This document shows positions 1-17,505 of a stretch of DNA of 64,000 bases, one piece after another (within the stretch, counting starts at the first letter, position 1; the number at the start of each line of letters is the position of its first letter). Source of the DNA: Mya arenaria. Its lineage: Eukaryota; Mollusca; Bivalvia; Myida; Myidae. The notes under the pieces were generated by a model. It had not been told where the DNA came from. It was given only the letters and a program-made list of their open reading frames with translations, and did no database searches. The stretch spans positions 1,691,001 to 1,755,000 of the forward strand of contig NC_069135.1 in the NCBI RefSeq assembly GCF_026914265.1, written 5' to 3'. Both the position numbers and the translations under genes were made by a program.

Positions 1-102
1 AGACGTTTTATTCCGTTTTCTCGATAATTATCCAGTATATTTAAGTATTCATTGCATTTATTTAAAGACCAGAAAGGAACATACAAGTTAATACCCGGAA
101 TC
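1..102 (+). promoter_or_regulatory. 5' UTR / upstream sequence of the ARF gene
   Basis: The sequence immediately before the ARF start codon is AT-rich and shows no obvious TATA box or splice acceptor. It is probably 5' UTR with part of the promoter cut off by the window edge. The bases just before the ATG (GGAATC) are a tolerable but not strong start context. Confidence 0.4.
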
Positions 103-5749
<5,647 letters not shown>

Positions 5750-6736
5750 TCAGACTGGTTCACAAATCCGTCATCGTGGGACCTACACTGGGATGTGCAG
5801 TCACTGATAGTTTACAGACTTGGTTTACATTCAAATCAATTTCATTACATAGACTTTACAGGAGTCCTGTGTTCTTAAAAGGAATATCCTTATTTGATTT
5901 GTCATCCATTATGATTTTAGGCTTTATCAAAAATTGTGACAGTCAGTGACTATTCAATATTTTCGTTAATCTTGTTTTTAAAATGTATGCTTTGTGCTTG
6001 TATTGATTTTATTCCATTGTGAAAATTAAGACTGTAAACTACCAGAATTTTAACGGTCAAATTAGCATATTTGACTTAGTATTTTTTTGTATAAAAAATT
6101 GTTTATTTATTATTGTTTCAAAGCATGAGGAAAAATAAGCTTTATCTTAAGTAACAATAAGTGTATTTTAAGGAAAGGTATTTCTGGAAAAAGGATAAAA
6201 AAAAACAAGTAAACTTCACGACATATTCACACAGGTTTTTCTGAAGACATGTGTTCATGTTTGGCACCAGTCATATTGCAATGTATGAATATTGAGTGTG
6301 CAGAGTTTTTCAAACATGTCCACATTGTATAAGGATATGTCAATAGTGGTTAATGAATTAAAAAACAATGGGATTATTATATAAAGATAGCCATTTTCAA
6401 ATGCTATTTTGATAGACATATTAGCTCATTTTAGACATTTGGTCCTTTGAAGTAAAAAAACAAACTCATTGCATTCTGTATTTTGTCTTCAATATGAAGA
6501 CAAACCTTTTTTATGAATTGAGCTGAATTGTTGCCAGTACATAGCACTGTTCTGTATGATGAACAGGAAATAAGATTGCCTGCTTGAACAGTATGAGAAT
6601 TTAATTGTGTTTAAAATTCTTAATATTTGAGAAGAAATATGTGTATATTTGTATTATATTTGATATTGTGTATAACGCAGTCAACTGCTGCTTGGTGATA
6701 CTGTATGCTTGTGATATTGTGGATGACAAGTAATTC

Positions 6737-6742
6737 AATAAA
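6737..6742 (+). terminator. Poly(A) signal of the ARF gene
   Basis: AATAAA about 1 kb after the ARF stop codon, followed by a T/GT-rich stretch (TTTGTTGTT near 6759-6767). It would give a 3' UTR of about 1,000 nt, ending just before the 29-bp satellite. Confidence 0.6.
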
Positions 6743-6798
6743 GTCTGGAAAATCACTACTTTGTTGTTAAATGGTTAAAATGCAGTTAAAACAAGAAG

Positions 6799-7330
6799 CA
6801 CGGAATTGTCTGATGTCAGGGAATTGTCTGATATCACGGAACTGCCTGATATATAGGAATAATCACTTAACTGCCTGATATATCGGAATAATCACGGAAT
6901 TGCCTGATATATAGGAATAATCACGGAATTGCCTGATATATCGGAATAATCACGGAATTGCCTGATATATAGGAATAATCACGTAACTGCCTGATATATC
7001 GGAATAATCACGTAACTGCCTGATATATCGGAATAATCACGGAATTGCCTGATATATAGGAATAATCACGGAATTGCCTGATATATCGGAATAATAACGG
7101 AATTGCCTGATATATCGGAATTATCACGTAATTGCCTGATATATAGGAATAATCACGTAACTGCCTGATATATCGGAATAATCACGGAATTGCCTGATAT
7201 ATCGGAATTATCACGGAACTGTCTGATATCACTGAATTGTCTGATATGGCTGAACGTCAGGTATTGAGGAACTGTCTGATATATGAAATGTATGTCATCG
7301 ACAGTATCGTTGAATTGTCTGATATCGGAG
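6799..7330. repeat. 29-bp satellite array downstream of ARF
   Basis: About 15 head-to-tail copies of a 29-bp unit of the form CACGGAATTGCCTGATATAT plus (A/C)GGAATAAT. The core (about 6825-7240) is regular. The flanks (6799-6825 and 7240-7330) carry shorter, diverged pieces built on GAATTGTCTGATATC. Copies alternate between two subtypes, TATATAGG and TATATCGG, suggesting growth by higher-order duplication. It begins about 45 bp after the probable ARF poly(A) site. Confidence 0.9.
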
Positions 7331-8459
7331 ATCTTATGGTTATAATTCACAAGTCGTTTGTTTACGACACAGCTCACAAGTCCGACCGGATGGTTCAAAT
7401 CTTGCACACGTCTGGCTGAGCGGTGTTCAGTTGTCTCACCTCCAAGGTCATTTGGTGTAATGAGTATTGTGGATCTTATCTATTTCAATATGTCAAGTAA
7501 GGAAAAAAGTCTACAGGCTACATTTGTCTCAATTTCAATACTGGGTCAATTCTATCAACCAAAATACAGTTGTCAGAAGTTAAATCCTAAAAAAACTGCT
7601 GACTACATTTTTTTACCCCATTCATAATGACACTTGACCAGAATAAAATTTGATCCTGATTCATCTTGACCAGTAACCAGGTAACCATGTCAATAAGGGC
7701 CGGTGACTATGTCACAAGAACTACCTGCAAAAAGGCAAACAATGTTGCAGACCTAACGCTCTGAAATTAGTATTTCATCTATGCTGAATGAATACAGTGT
7801 ATATAATATGCCTTCGCAGTTGAATGCATAATATGTATGGTCATATTATTTGCGGCACATTTCGTTCCACATTGCTAATTCTTTATTGATGAATAATTTT
7901 TAAATCAGACGACCCATTACATTTTTTCACTGACGAAATTGACAAAAATAACATTTGAAATTTGAACAAAACAACTCATGGACATCAAATTAGAAAGCAA
8001 GTGACTGTAAAATTACACCTTATCCAGGACTTCATGGTCTCTCGTTACATGTGTGGTTTGCCATTAGGTGGAGGTTATAACCGTATGCTGTACTGTCCCA
8101 CTAGGATGGGAGCACACCATTTGCATATCGAAAGCTGCTCCTAACTAAGAGAGTATATTTCCGGTTAATGGTTTCACCAGCCCTGATCAAATCTCTACTT
8201 GCCGATTTATATCCGCTAGCTATCAAAAAGTCCCCTTTATATGTGGCCGCTGGTACGCCCCAGCGTACAACCCCACCACAACACATTGTGTAAACATTAA
8301 TCGGTGCATAAAGAAATAAATACCGCAATACAGCTTTTGAGGCCTATGGACATTTACTAACAATAAAATCATTGCATGTCTATATACAACATATACACGA
8401 GGAATTGCACGATCGAGAATAAAATAAGCACTATAATAGAAATCTCAGTGGAAAACTGC
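7331..8459. other. Intergenic, no gene recognised
   Basis: Between the satellite and the 3' end of the minus-strand membrane protein gene. Only short ORFs without recognisable content. The left part may hold the distal 3' UTR of the minus-strand gene (see the poly(A) signal at 7882-7887). Confidence 0.5.
7882..7887 (-). terminator. Possible poly(A) signal for the minus-strand membrane protein gene
   Basis: TTTATT on the + strand, i.e. AATAAA on the minus strand, about 735 nt beyond the stop codon at 8621-8623. It is the first canonical signal I found downstream on that strand, so the assignment rests on position only. Confidence 0.3.
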
Positions 8460-8620
8460 AAGGACGACCATATGACCAAACAAGGCACGGGCGACCACAT
8501 GGCCCAACTAGGCACGGACGACCACATGGCCCAACCAAGGCACGGACGACCACATGACCGAACAAGGCACGGACGACCACATGACCGAACAAGGCACGGA
8601 CGACCACATTGCCCAACCAG
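8460..8620. repeat. 27-bp minisatellite abutting the stop codon of the membrane protein gene
   Basis: Five to six copies of a 27-bp unit (AAGGCACGGACGACCACATG followed by ACCGAAC or GCCCAAC). They start directly after the TAA stop of the minus-strand gene, so they form the first part of its 3' UTR. Confidence 0.85.
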
Positions 8621-11600
8621 TTACAGGTCCGTGTTCATATCGCTGTCGAAAATGTCCGCGGAATGCCGACCGTCCACCAAATTTGAACCATTTGCACCAA
8701 AATCACTTGCTGTATCATCAGCTGAAGTTCCTTCACTTTTCTTTGCAGTGGCACTTATAGGAGTCTCATACTCGCGGATAGAACGCCGCAATGTGTCCGT
8801 GTAACCGGAAGCTTCCTTGTTTGGTTCTTCCTTAAAGGCGGAGTTGTCGTATTCTACTTCCTCTGGTTCCATGCGGCTAGGTAGAAATGTTCCGTTCGAG
8901 GGAGACAATGTTGAGTTTTCGATCACCTCTGAGTTGTAGGTGGGGTCAGACTGCAAATATGTATGGAAACACATTACAGCGGACGTACGATGTTCACGTA
9001 ATACCGTGTAGATTTAGCGTATATATGTATGTAAATCATGTAATACATGTAGAAGCATTATTATTTACTTGATGCGTTAATATTTACAAACAAACGGAAC
9101 AACAACAACGTTTAGTGGCCATCTTGCAAAACTTTCCCTGTATATACTGGTAGGCTCATTGAAATTTCGAAACAATATTGTCGTGCTCAAAGAGATTGCT
9201 TAAGAAATCAGTATGAACACTGTCACATGTACATGATCAGCAAGTGTTTCGAAACTTCCCGCGTTAAGAAAATGCAAGAGACAACACCACATTTCACATA
9301 GAATAAGTGTTTTACCATCATGTCCGGTATGCTGCCGGGTATTGTGTCGTAGGGGTCGTCCCGGTTCCCGTTCTCAAAGTACTCAGGGTTCTCCGCCAAC
9401 GTTCCCCGCTTACTGGGTATTCTGCAAAGATTGAGTCAATGTTGCTGTAAATATTCAGAATGCATGAGAACTCGAGCTGACCTATATGAATGGAATAATG
9501 GCAACATTATAGACGGAGGTATATTCTGGATATATTTTGATTTAAATATATTAGCGGGAAAATTAATTGCGAATTATAAGATATTCGTTCGAAAATACAC
9601 AAAGGTTGACTGCAGGCTGTTCAACCAAAGAGTTCAAGGAAGGTCTCAAGGAAGGTCTCATATCGAAGGGTTTTTTCCTTATTAGAAAATTGTCTTTAAT
9701 TTGCTTTTATTGGAGTAGTTTGCAACAGATATCTTTAGGCCTAATTATGTTACAGGTCAGACACGACTAAATAGCTTCCGATATATTCTATATTCCAAGG
9801 TCCATTGACCAATCTGCATGCAAGATAACACTGATTCTAGTGCTTCACGACCCCAACACCACACACGGGGAGAAAGCTCCACTTATGCACTAAACACTAG
9901 ACAACGTTAGAAAAAAGTTTCGTTTCTCCTTAGAAAAATACAATTGGTTGAACGTTACCTCTGTGTATTCGTTATATATGGAAGGAGATAGCCTATATGC
10001 CTAATGTAACAATGAATAGACACTTCCGAGTTGGTGTAATTTCCCAATGTAACAATGAATAGACACTTCCGAGTTGGTGTAATTTCCCAATGTATCAATA
10101 AATAGACACTTTAGTATTGGTGTAATTGCCCTAAGTAATAATGCATAGGTACTTCCAAATAGGTGTATTTTGCCATACAGTTACTTTATTTAAAAAATTC
10201 TACCACAATTAATAAATAAACCCATTACCCGGAGTGCTTCCTTCGTTTCCTGAACCAGATGACGAGGGCAATTACGACGATGGCAAAAACTGCTCCGGCA
10301 ATGATTAGACCAATCACAAGACCGGCCGAGATCGCGCTCGGTGCCTCGGTAGTTTGCGAAGATGCCACGGTAGTTTGCGGAAGTGTTTGAGTAGAGGTCG
10401 TGGAGATGTTCGGACTACACAGAATCTTTAGCTGCTCAAGTCGATCGTCTGGTTTAAAATTAAGTAAACAAGGCGACTATCAAGTGTTCAATGTTACTGG
10501 TACACCAGCGCTGATCTTCATCAAAAGACGAGGTTTGGCCGCTTGGGGATAAATTTTAGCATACAAGGCAAATAACTCTCGCGGATTGAATTTACCCCGA
10601 GGGCATTTTATATAATATAAACTCAGAACATGAATTGTGATTGTCTGACAAGAAATATTGTGTATAGAGCTTACTTGAGATCAGTACAAACGCAGTTTTT
10701 TTTCGATTTTGGAAGCGTTTAACTGCATATACTTCAGAAATAAAACAAAATGAAGGAAGGAAAATAGTAATAAACACAAACTCATTTATTGTATTTATCT
10801 TTTTGGAATTTTCTCAGGAGGTGTATTTTTAACTAAAAGTTGAAGTACTGAATGTTGGAAATACTATGTTTATGTTTGATTCAACTATTTTGTTTTCAAG
10901 TTTGGCAATTTAGTTTACCTGAGACACATGCTTGCACAATTTCAAAATCAATTTCAATAAAAGTTTAATAAAGGATACCGCAATCCCTTTTTAGCTGATA
11001 TCTACTTTAAACATTCTTGTTTTGTTTTACAATGAAATCGTGAAATTTGAACTAAAAAATAAAAAAATAGTTTTTTGTTTGTCTGACAGTCTTCCAATAT
11101 TTGTTATGCAAGATACTCAGCTTCCTTTTCCCCCGAGATCTGAGTAGGTATTTTTCTTTATCAAAAGTATGTAATAGCTTCATCATATTGGCATTTTATT
11201 CATAGTACATGTATCCATGTTGTTTCAATTGCCATATAAACGCGTCCAAAAAACTCAAGGGGTATATCTGCTGAAGTGGGTAGGTTTTCCTCCGGCGGAT
11301 AATTTTCCCGTTAGGCAAATGTTGTAGCTATTAGCGCCAAACTTGCTAGTCTCAAAATTGGTATAGTCGACACCGAAATTAATGGATAAATAACTTATTT
11401 TTTCCTCTTGAACGCTCCTAATAGCCAACATGAAATACCTGTCTTCCTCACCTGTAACAATGCAACGATTCCACGGAGTTTCGTTATCATCACAGACAAA
11501 TTTTTCGTCCGTACAGCCTTTTCCGTCGAATGTGGTTCCAGGGGCACACTGGGAGGTGACGATCACCTGGTTAACACATTGAGAGTAGTCCGTACAGCTG

Positions 11601-12506
11601 CATGGGCTTACAAGTAAACCCGTACTACAGTTCTTCAGATCGAAATTTGGCTCGCATAGACCTGCATGTACAACCAAAATAATTTTGAGCATTTTAAATG
11701 CAAATTTCTTAATTTTATGATTTTTAATATCGGTAGGTCGGTCGTCCGAACATGAATTGTCCGCAACTCACCTTGAGAGCGGTTGCACAAAAAACACGAT
11801 ACTTCGCTGATATGTTACTCTTGACCAGTAGATTATCCTGATTTATTTCGGGGTTTGTAGGTCAAAAGTCAAGCTTACGGTCATTCTTCTTTGGAAAACT
11901 GTGTACGCACACTTAAAAATAAAAGACTTATGCTAGTAGGATGCTCTTGACCAATAGATGACTCTTCTTGTTTTTCGGTCAGACAAAGGTTAAAGTAACA
12001 GCCAACTGTATCTTTAAAACGTAAGCAGAGGGTCAAATGACAGAACAGGAACAAAGACATTTTATTTGTAAAGGTTTGTACGCAAAAAAACTAGACGTGG
12101 AAAGGTATGGTGTAGACATTGTAGACCTTGACCTTGAGCGCACGCCTATGTCATCGGCACGTATGCGTGACTGGTGTTCGACGGACTGATGGAAATATCA
12201 ACCGGCGAACATGCGTGTATTAGGAAAAAACAACAGTTCATCCCTCCACCTAAAATCGTTGAGATATGTAAACAATGACGTGAACATAAAACTGGACTGG
12301 GACAGGTTCAGTTGATGTTACTATTTGTCCAAGTTCCAAAATAAGTTAAATATATAGAATTTCAAGTAAAAAATATTCGCATGATTTTACCATCAATAAA
12401 CCGCTCCGAAGACATGTTTGTCCCTACTGGAATATGTTTGATGGCATCCAAATGTGCATCGTATAGGTCCAGTCGGCTCTCTGTGAGTGTGACGGTAGGC
12501 TGATTT
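8621..12506 (-). CDS. Chitin-binding (peritrophin-A-like) single-pass membrane protein with tyrosine-rich tail; 5' end missing
   Basis: Five consecutive minus-strand exons: 12391-12506, 11452-11661, 10229-10448, 9316-9421 and 8621-8950 (stop 8621-8623). All have AG/GT borders and compatible phases. In order they encode: a short hydrophilic segment (NQPTVTLTESRLDLYDAHL...); a domain of about 65 residues with nine cysteines, spaced like a type 2 chitin-binding domain (CSCTDYSQC, APGTTFDGKGC); a Thr/Ser-rich stalk; a membrane span (AISAGLVIGLIIAGAVFAIV) followed by the stop-transfer run RKRRKH; and a cytoplasmic tail of about 145 residues with tyrosine motifs NPEYFEN, DPYDTIP, DPTYNSE, VEYDNSAF, SGYTDTL and REYETPI. 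NPEY fits NPxY adaptor sites and YDN fits Grb2-type SH2 sites; both are family knowledge, not shown here. The role (cell-surface recognition of chitin or glycans, or adhesion, with signalling) is inferred. The upstream exon must end in phase 2; I could not find it or a signal peptide. Confidence 0.75.
10001..10175. repeat. Four-copy 43-bp tandem repeat in an intron
   Basis: Units start near 10003, 10046, 10089 and 10133, each beginning AATGTAACAATGAATAGACA. The first two are almost identical and the last two increasingly diverged. It lies in the intron between the membrane-span exon and the first tail exon of the minus-strand gene. Confidence 0.85.
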
Positions 12507-13390
12507 CTAAAATGAATCAAAGCGCTTAAAACGTTGAAAGGCTTTTGACCTGTTACGTTTTCTGAGTAAAGTCATGTACATTGTAATTGTAAAACAAATT
12601 AACATAAACATATAAATATAGTGCATGCATGCTCATGATATCCCTCGCAAATACTTAAGGATGTTTATGCTGAAACTCTATTAAATAAAACTCATGGAGT
12701 ATCAGTCCCTTGAAATACTCAGTAAAATGAACTGAGTAATACCCAATTGCAATTGCATATGGACCCACCTTATCAGGAACTTTGATTTCAGAAACAATGC
12801 ATTGCCGAGGATCAAGCATTTAAGCATATTTTTTAGTAAAATATACTTTACACTCAAACATAAGTGAGTCGTATTAAATTTGCAACCAGTGTATGCCCGC
12901 TAAACCAAATGCATTCAACATAATCCATTGGACATTGTCTGTTCTATGCCTTTTTCTGAAATGACAGTATCCTCGCGCAAACTTTTGTGGGTCGGTCGAT
13001 GGAAGACTTCGATTTGCGGTTTTGAAAATCTGCAAGCTAAGCGGCATACAGCCTTAAAATGAACTAGCCATTTGTACCCAGTGGTGCAGAAATGGACGAA
13101 ACGTAATTCAATTTAAAAAAAACATCCTGTCGACAGACAAGTCAAATATTATGATATTAGTTCAGTTTATTGAGTTTACATGCATTGCAAATAAAGACAA
13201 ACATCTTAAGAAAAAGGGAACATGATATTACACGATTGAAAGAGCTTCAACATACTGGCTATCTATAAAAGCTCTGACATGTAAATGTTTACTTGCTCAT
13301 GCTCTGTAGTGGATCTATCTTATGTTCTAAACCAAATATTCAAGATGTTCTAAACTAAATACAATGTACTCAAGTGTTTCATCTTCTAGG

Positions 13391-13720
13391 CCGGAGCACA
13401 GTTACTTGGTATTTAATACAGTTGTTTTATCGAAAAAATCTTCAGATTTGAGCTCGTTTCCATACATATGTCACAATCCGAAAACCGCTAACCTTCATAA
13501 CTTGTGAATGATAAAGATTGTATGAAATTTTAAAATATATAATATGTAAAAGTAAACGACCAAAAGTGGATTATTTGTTTATTATGTGTATCATAGAGTA
13601 CTAAAACACATTTTTTTTATGATTCTCAGTCCAAGAGATCAGCCTAGGGACCAAATCGCTCGAATCAGGTAGCTTGACTGGCCAAAAATGCTGTCCAAAT
13701 ACCAAGTAACTGTGCGCCGG
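13391..13720. repeat. Inverted repeat: 24-bp arms around ~282 bp
   Basis: CCGGAGCACAGTTACTTGGT + ATTT at 13391-13414 recurs inverted at 13697-13720 with a single mismatch. Similarity stops outside the arms and fades just inside them. It could be the remnant of a foldback element; no target-site duplication was seen. Confidence 0.6.
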
Positions 13721-15785
13721 AGAGTATTTACTAGTATTGTTTATACGAAGAAACTTTAGGTGGAGGGTGCCCAAACCTACCGCTGGAAAAGTTATCTGAA
13801 CAATATTTTTTTTTTGTTTCGATATAAATCTACTTTCAGCACTAAGGCCCATGATGGAAGCACCCCTGCCATCAGATTACCCTAAAGACAAACTTAGTAG
13901 AGAACTTATATAGCTCATGTAATTTCAGAGAAGTTTAACATATTCTTTATCAATTAAATAGTTCATGTTCAGATCTGTTGTGGCCATGTTGTTTACAGAA
14001 CAGTGGTCATTTGAACAGACTTGATTTTGTGGTTATTACAAGAAAGTTTCCAAGTGCTTCAGACAGAATTTTTGGTGTTGTTTCAAGAAATTGTTGACGA
14101 TGTACGCACGTCGGACATGAGGCGAGATCCGCGATTGGCTTACAATACACGATTAAAGTATCCAGGTGAGCTAAAATAAGTACAATACATTGCTATATAG
14201 AGGTAAAGTTTTAAATCGGTTGAGTTGCAACCGAACACTTGATACTATATAATTTTCATAATGAGGCAATGGACGGCTACCCATGAACACGACTATTAAT
14301 GTGTAATATGATCGCCACATTACTGACTGAGTACACAATGGACTATTGTGAAACCGAACTTAAATATATACTGATACAGCTTTGACGCGCCATGTAATGA
14401 TAACTTAGAATAACGAAGTAACATAACACTATGATTCTATTATGTGGCATACAATATACATGAAGAACTATCAGAGTTTGTATTCAACAATGCCCATTCA
14501 CAATGTACTGTTTACAAGGGCTTGCTTATCTAATCAATCCCTTTTCCTGATCAGGCCACATTCTTATCGACATGTATGTAACGTATACATGTGATTACGT
14601 TGTATAATAGTTGAAGTAGAAAGCAATATCATGATCTACGAAAAATATTAACCTGACCCTGAGACATCTACATCTCACCTGAGACAGCGTTCAAGTGACT
14701 CGCATTAGTACTTATTGAGTGCTACATCCCACAGAATAGTTATATATTTTTCAATCAAGCAGCCTCAAACATTATAAAAAGGCAAAAATAACAAGTAATT
14801 CTTGATCAAACACTTGTTTTTACGAAAATAACTTTATGCCATTCGAGTCAAAATATATTTAAACCTATTGTTAGTTTATTTAGCCATTCGGCGGCTATTC
14901 CATGGTTTACTTTGACAAGTTAAGTGTGGGGTAAGGGCGCCCCCCTCCTCCCATTTCGGCTCGAACAACAGGTGCTAGTTCCATTGCCATCGACAGTTCC
15001 TTTTATTAGACTCATTATTGACCTTAATCGCCAAAAGGTGTGTATATAGTGACCGAGGTATGACACGACCTATGTATACATACCGTACAACTACATAGTT
15101 GAGTATTCATACAATGTCAGTCATTATCTAAAAGAATCTTAGTGTTATCCAAGAATGAACTGTTTTCAACTGGAGGACATAATGACAAAAAGAAAATTAA
15201 GAAATAAACGATGTAACTACGGAAACCAGCGATTCTGAAAAAGCGCGCCCGTATTGATAACCATTTTTGTTTTACATTTATGAATCCATGAATATTAACT
15301 ATATGAATGTTATTTCAAAGCCTATTTTTTGTAGAATCTGTTATAGTGTCACCAGAAACACAACTTATGCACCAAATATAAAAATGTGGTAACACACACA
15401 TATTTCTCAAATTAATCAACTTCCAATTTTAAACTACGTGTAAACTTTCCGGGTAGCGTACATATACGTAAGCTACTTACAGCGTTGAGCTACATCGTGT
15501 TTGACGTCTGGATTATTCACGTTCTGCTTATATAATTTAAAGGGAACTAACCATGAGTTTGGTGTTGCTTCCCTACCTTATGAGAACTGTATGTATAGTT
15601 TTTTTAAAGCACAAAGTCCATGTAACTTGAGGCCCCATTTAGGAGCGAAACCAGGGTTTGACGTTTGAAGGGGCGTAACTTAGGGACGTAACCTTTTGAC
15701 TTCCTCCCCTTCCTAAAAAGCCTTCATTTAAATGGCATTAGTTGTTGGGTATTTGGGGGTACTCTTTGGGGTGCGCGCTGGATAG

Positions 15786-15806
15786 CCCCCCCCCCCCCCC
15801 CCCCCC
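15786..15806. repeat. Homopolymer C21
   Basis: Uninterrupted run of 21 C, followed by ACC. The length is likely uncertain in the assembly. Confidence 0.9.
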
Positions 15807-17244
15807 ACCGGGAGCCTGTAGTTCCACTACAATGCCAATATGGATACACTGTAAAATGGAACGACTTATAAGTATAAATGTCATACATTAGATACCACAT
15901 TAAAAGGTCTCTGAGCGGTTTCGAATTCTGAACCACTTTAATGCTAGACATGGACTCATAGAGTGACCACTTGGCAGCTTATTCAGCATTTGACAATACT
16001 GGAACATGGCCTGAATGTGAATCACATGTATTTGTTCTAACACATTAGTAGACCAGCCAATGTCAACGTAGAATAACTTATAGTTAAAGCACCACCAGGG
16101 CCTCCCAAAGGGAAACCAGCACTTGATTTTAACCAGAAATCGGACACGAGAGTGATTCGTATCATCTTACAGATCTTTTCACCAATGAACTTTAATATAT
16201 TATTATTTAGTTTCAACTTACGTTAATTTCAACGAAAAAGAAATTTCGAAGAAAACAAGCCATTGATAGCTCATAAGCTGTCACAGAAGTTCGCGTGTTA
16301 AAATTACTAGTCTACACATTTTAATTAAGCACTTCAAGTAGACGTTACCTCCTAGGTAATGAAATATATTCCAGGATTACGTGGCACGTCAGGGGGCCGT
16401 CACCCGTCCGTCAGCTTTCACGCACCTGACTGCATCTTTATTGATTACATTCCCAGATGCGTTGACATTAATGATTAGGAAATATATCATATAGAACGCT
16501 AAATCCTAGGCGTTGTTTAAACACTGAAACCCAACAAATTAATCCATTCCTTTTTTGTCAAATAACAACCGTGAAACAGGCAGAGGAGTCAGTGTATACC
16601 GTCAAAGAAATCTATTATAAAGTACTGTATGAATAACCATCCCACAGGCGCTCGGTGAATGCAGATGCCCTAATTTGAATTCGTGGACCTTAATTTAAGC
16701 AGAAAACTACGATACATTACCGCACATTTCTTAATGTATTACTGCTTCAATCCATGGAGCTGCCGTGACATTTGTCGTAAAATATAAGAAATGAAACATC
16801 CGGCCTCGAGACACATACAAGTCATTCTTTATTATAATAAAGATACACATGTTTACACTTATTTGGCTATAATAATAACCATGAGTAGCATGTATCCTTT
16901 CACGGATCAAATGGATATATCGAATATTATAAAGAATGGTGTCTTTTCTCGGTTTAAACATGATTCGTATTCGCGCTAATGTCTCCGCATATGGCATCAA
17001 CACGGCCTACCAAAAACTATTACTAAGGACGGATCAATTTTAACAAGCCGGACGCTGACATTGATCATTTTCCACTGAGAAATCTCCGAACTTTAGTTTT
17101 GCTTGTGTAATGACCACCATGAAAGAGTCATGGTTATCTTTAATATGACTGTAGGGAGCGTACGTGCCCCTGTGGAATTTGAAGAGTGAGTGTGTAGATA
17201 TGTAGCTAGGATTAGGACCCCGTTATCTCGCGGCGGGTCGCTGA

Positions 17245-17505
17245 ATGGATGCACGGAAACCCAGGAATCCAAGCCGCTCCGTTCTCGGCCAACCGCGTCT
17301 CTACAGTCCACCACCAGATACAGGCATACACAGACCGTACGAGATTTTGTTCTTGTTTTTCTTGGCTCTAATGGGAACCATTTTAATTAAGAAATTAAAA
17401 ACTATTACTGAACATGACGAGAGCCGTGCCTTAAACAGTGCTTATAAAGTGTTCAATATACGTCAGTGGTTGTATGTGATTCCGAATGTCTTACCTTTCG
17501 TGTGA
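17245..17505 (+). CDS. Hypothetical 86-residue ORF with one hydrophobic segment (doubtful)
   Basis: An ATG-started ORF in a locally GC-rich patch. Its product has a basic, Pro-rich N-terminal part and one possible membrane span (ILFLFFLALMGTILI) followed by KKLK. No family is recognised, and no splice sites or promoter support it. The same stretch is open in another frame and on the other strand, so chance is likely. Confidence 0.12.
   Translation: MDARKPRNPSRSVLGQPRLYSPPPDTGIHRPYEILFLFFLALMGTILIKKLKTITEHDESRALNSAYKVFNIRQWLYVIPNVLPFV

Noticed and set aside
6799-7330. CRISPR-like array
   Set aside because: Direct 29-bp units without distinct spacers in a eukaryotic genome; this is a satellite.
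8376-8804. 142-codon plus-strand ORF
   Set aside because: It is antisense to the last exon and 3' UTR minisatellite of the membrane protein gene; the minus-strand exon has splice and phase support.
13601-13852. 83-codon minus-strand ORF as the first exon of the chitin-binding membrane protein
   Set aside because: No signal peptide, no convincing splice link in the required phase, and it overlaps one arm of the inverted repeat.
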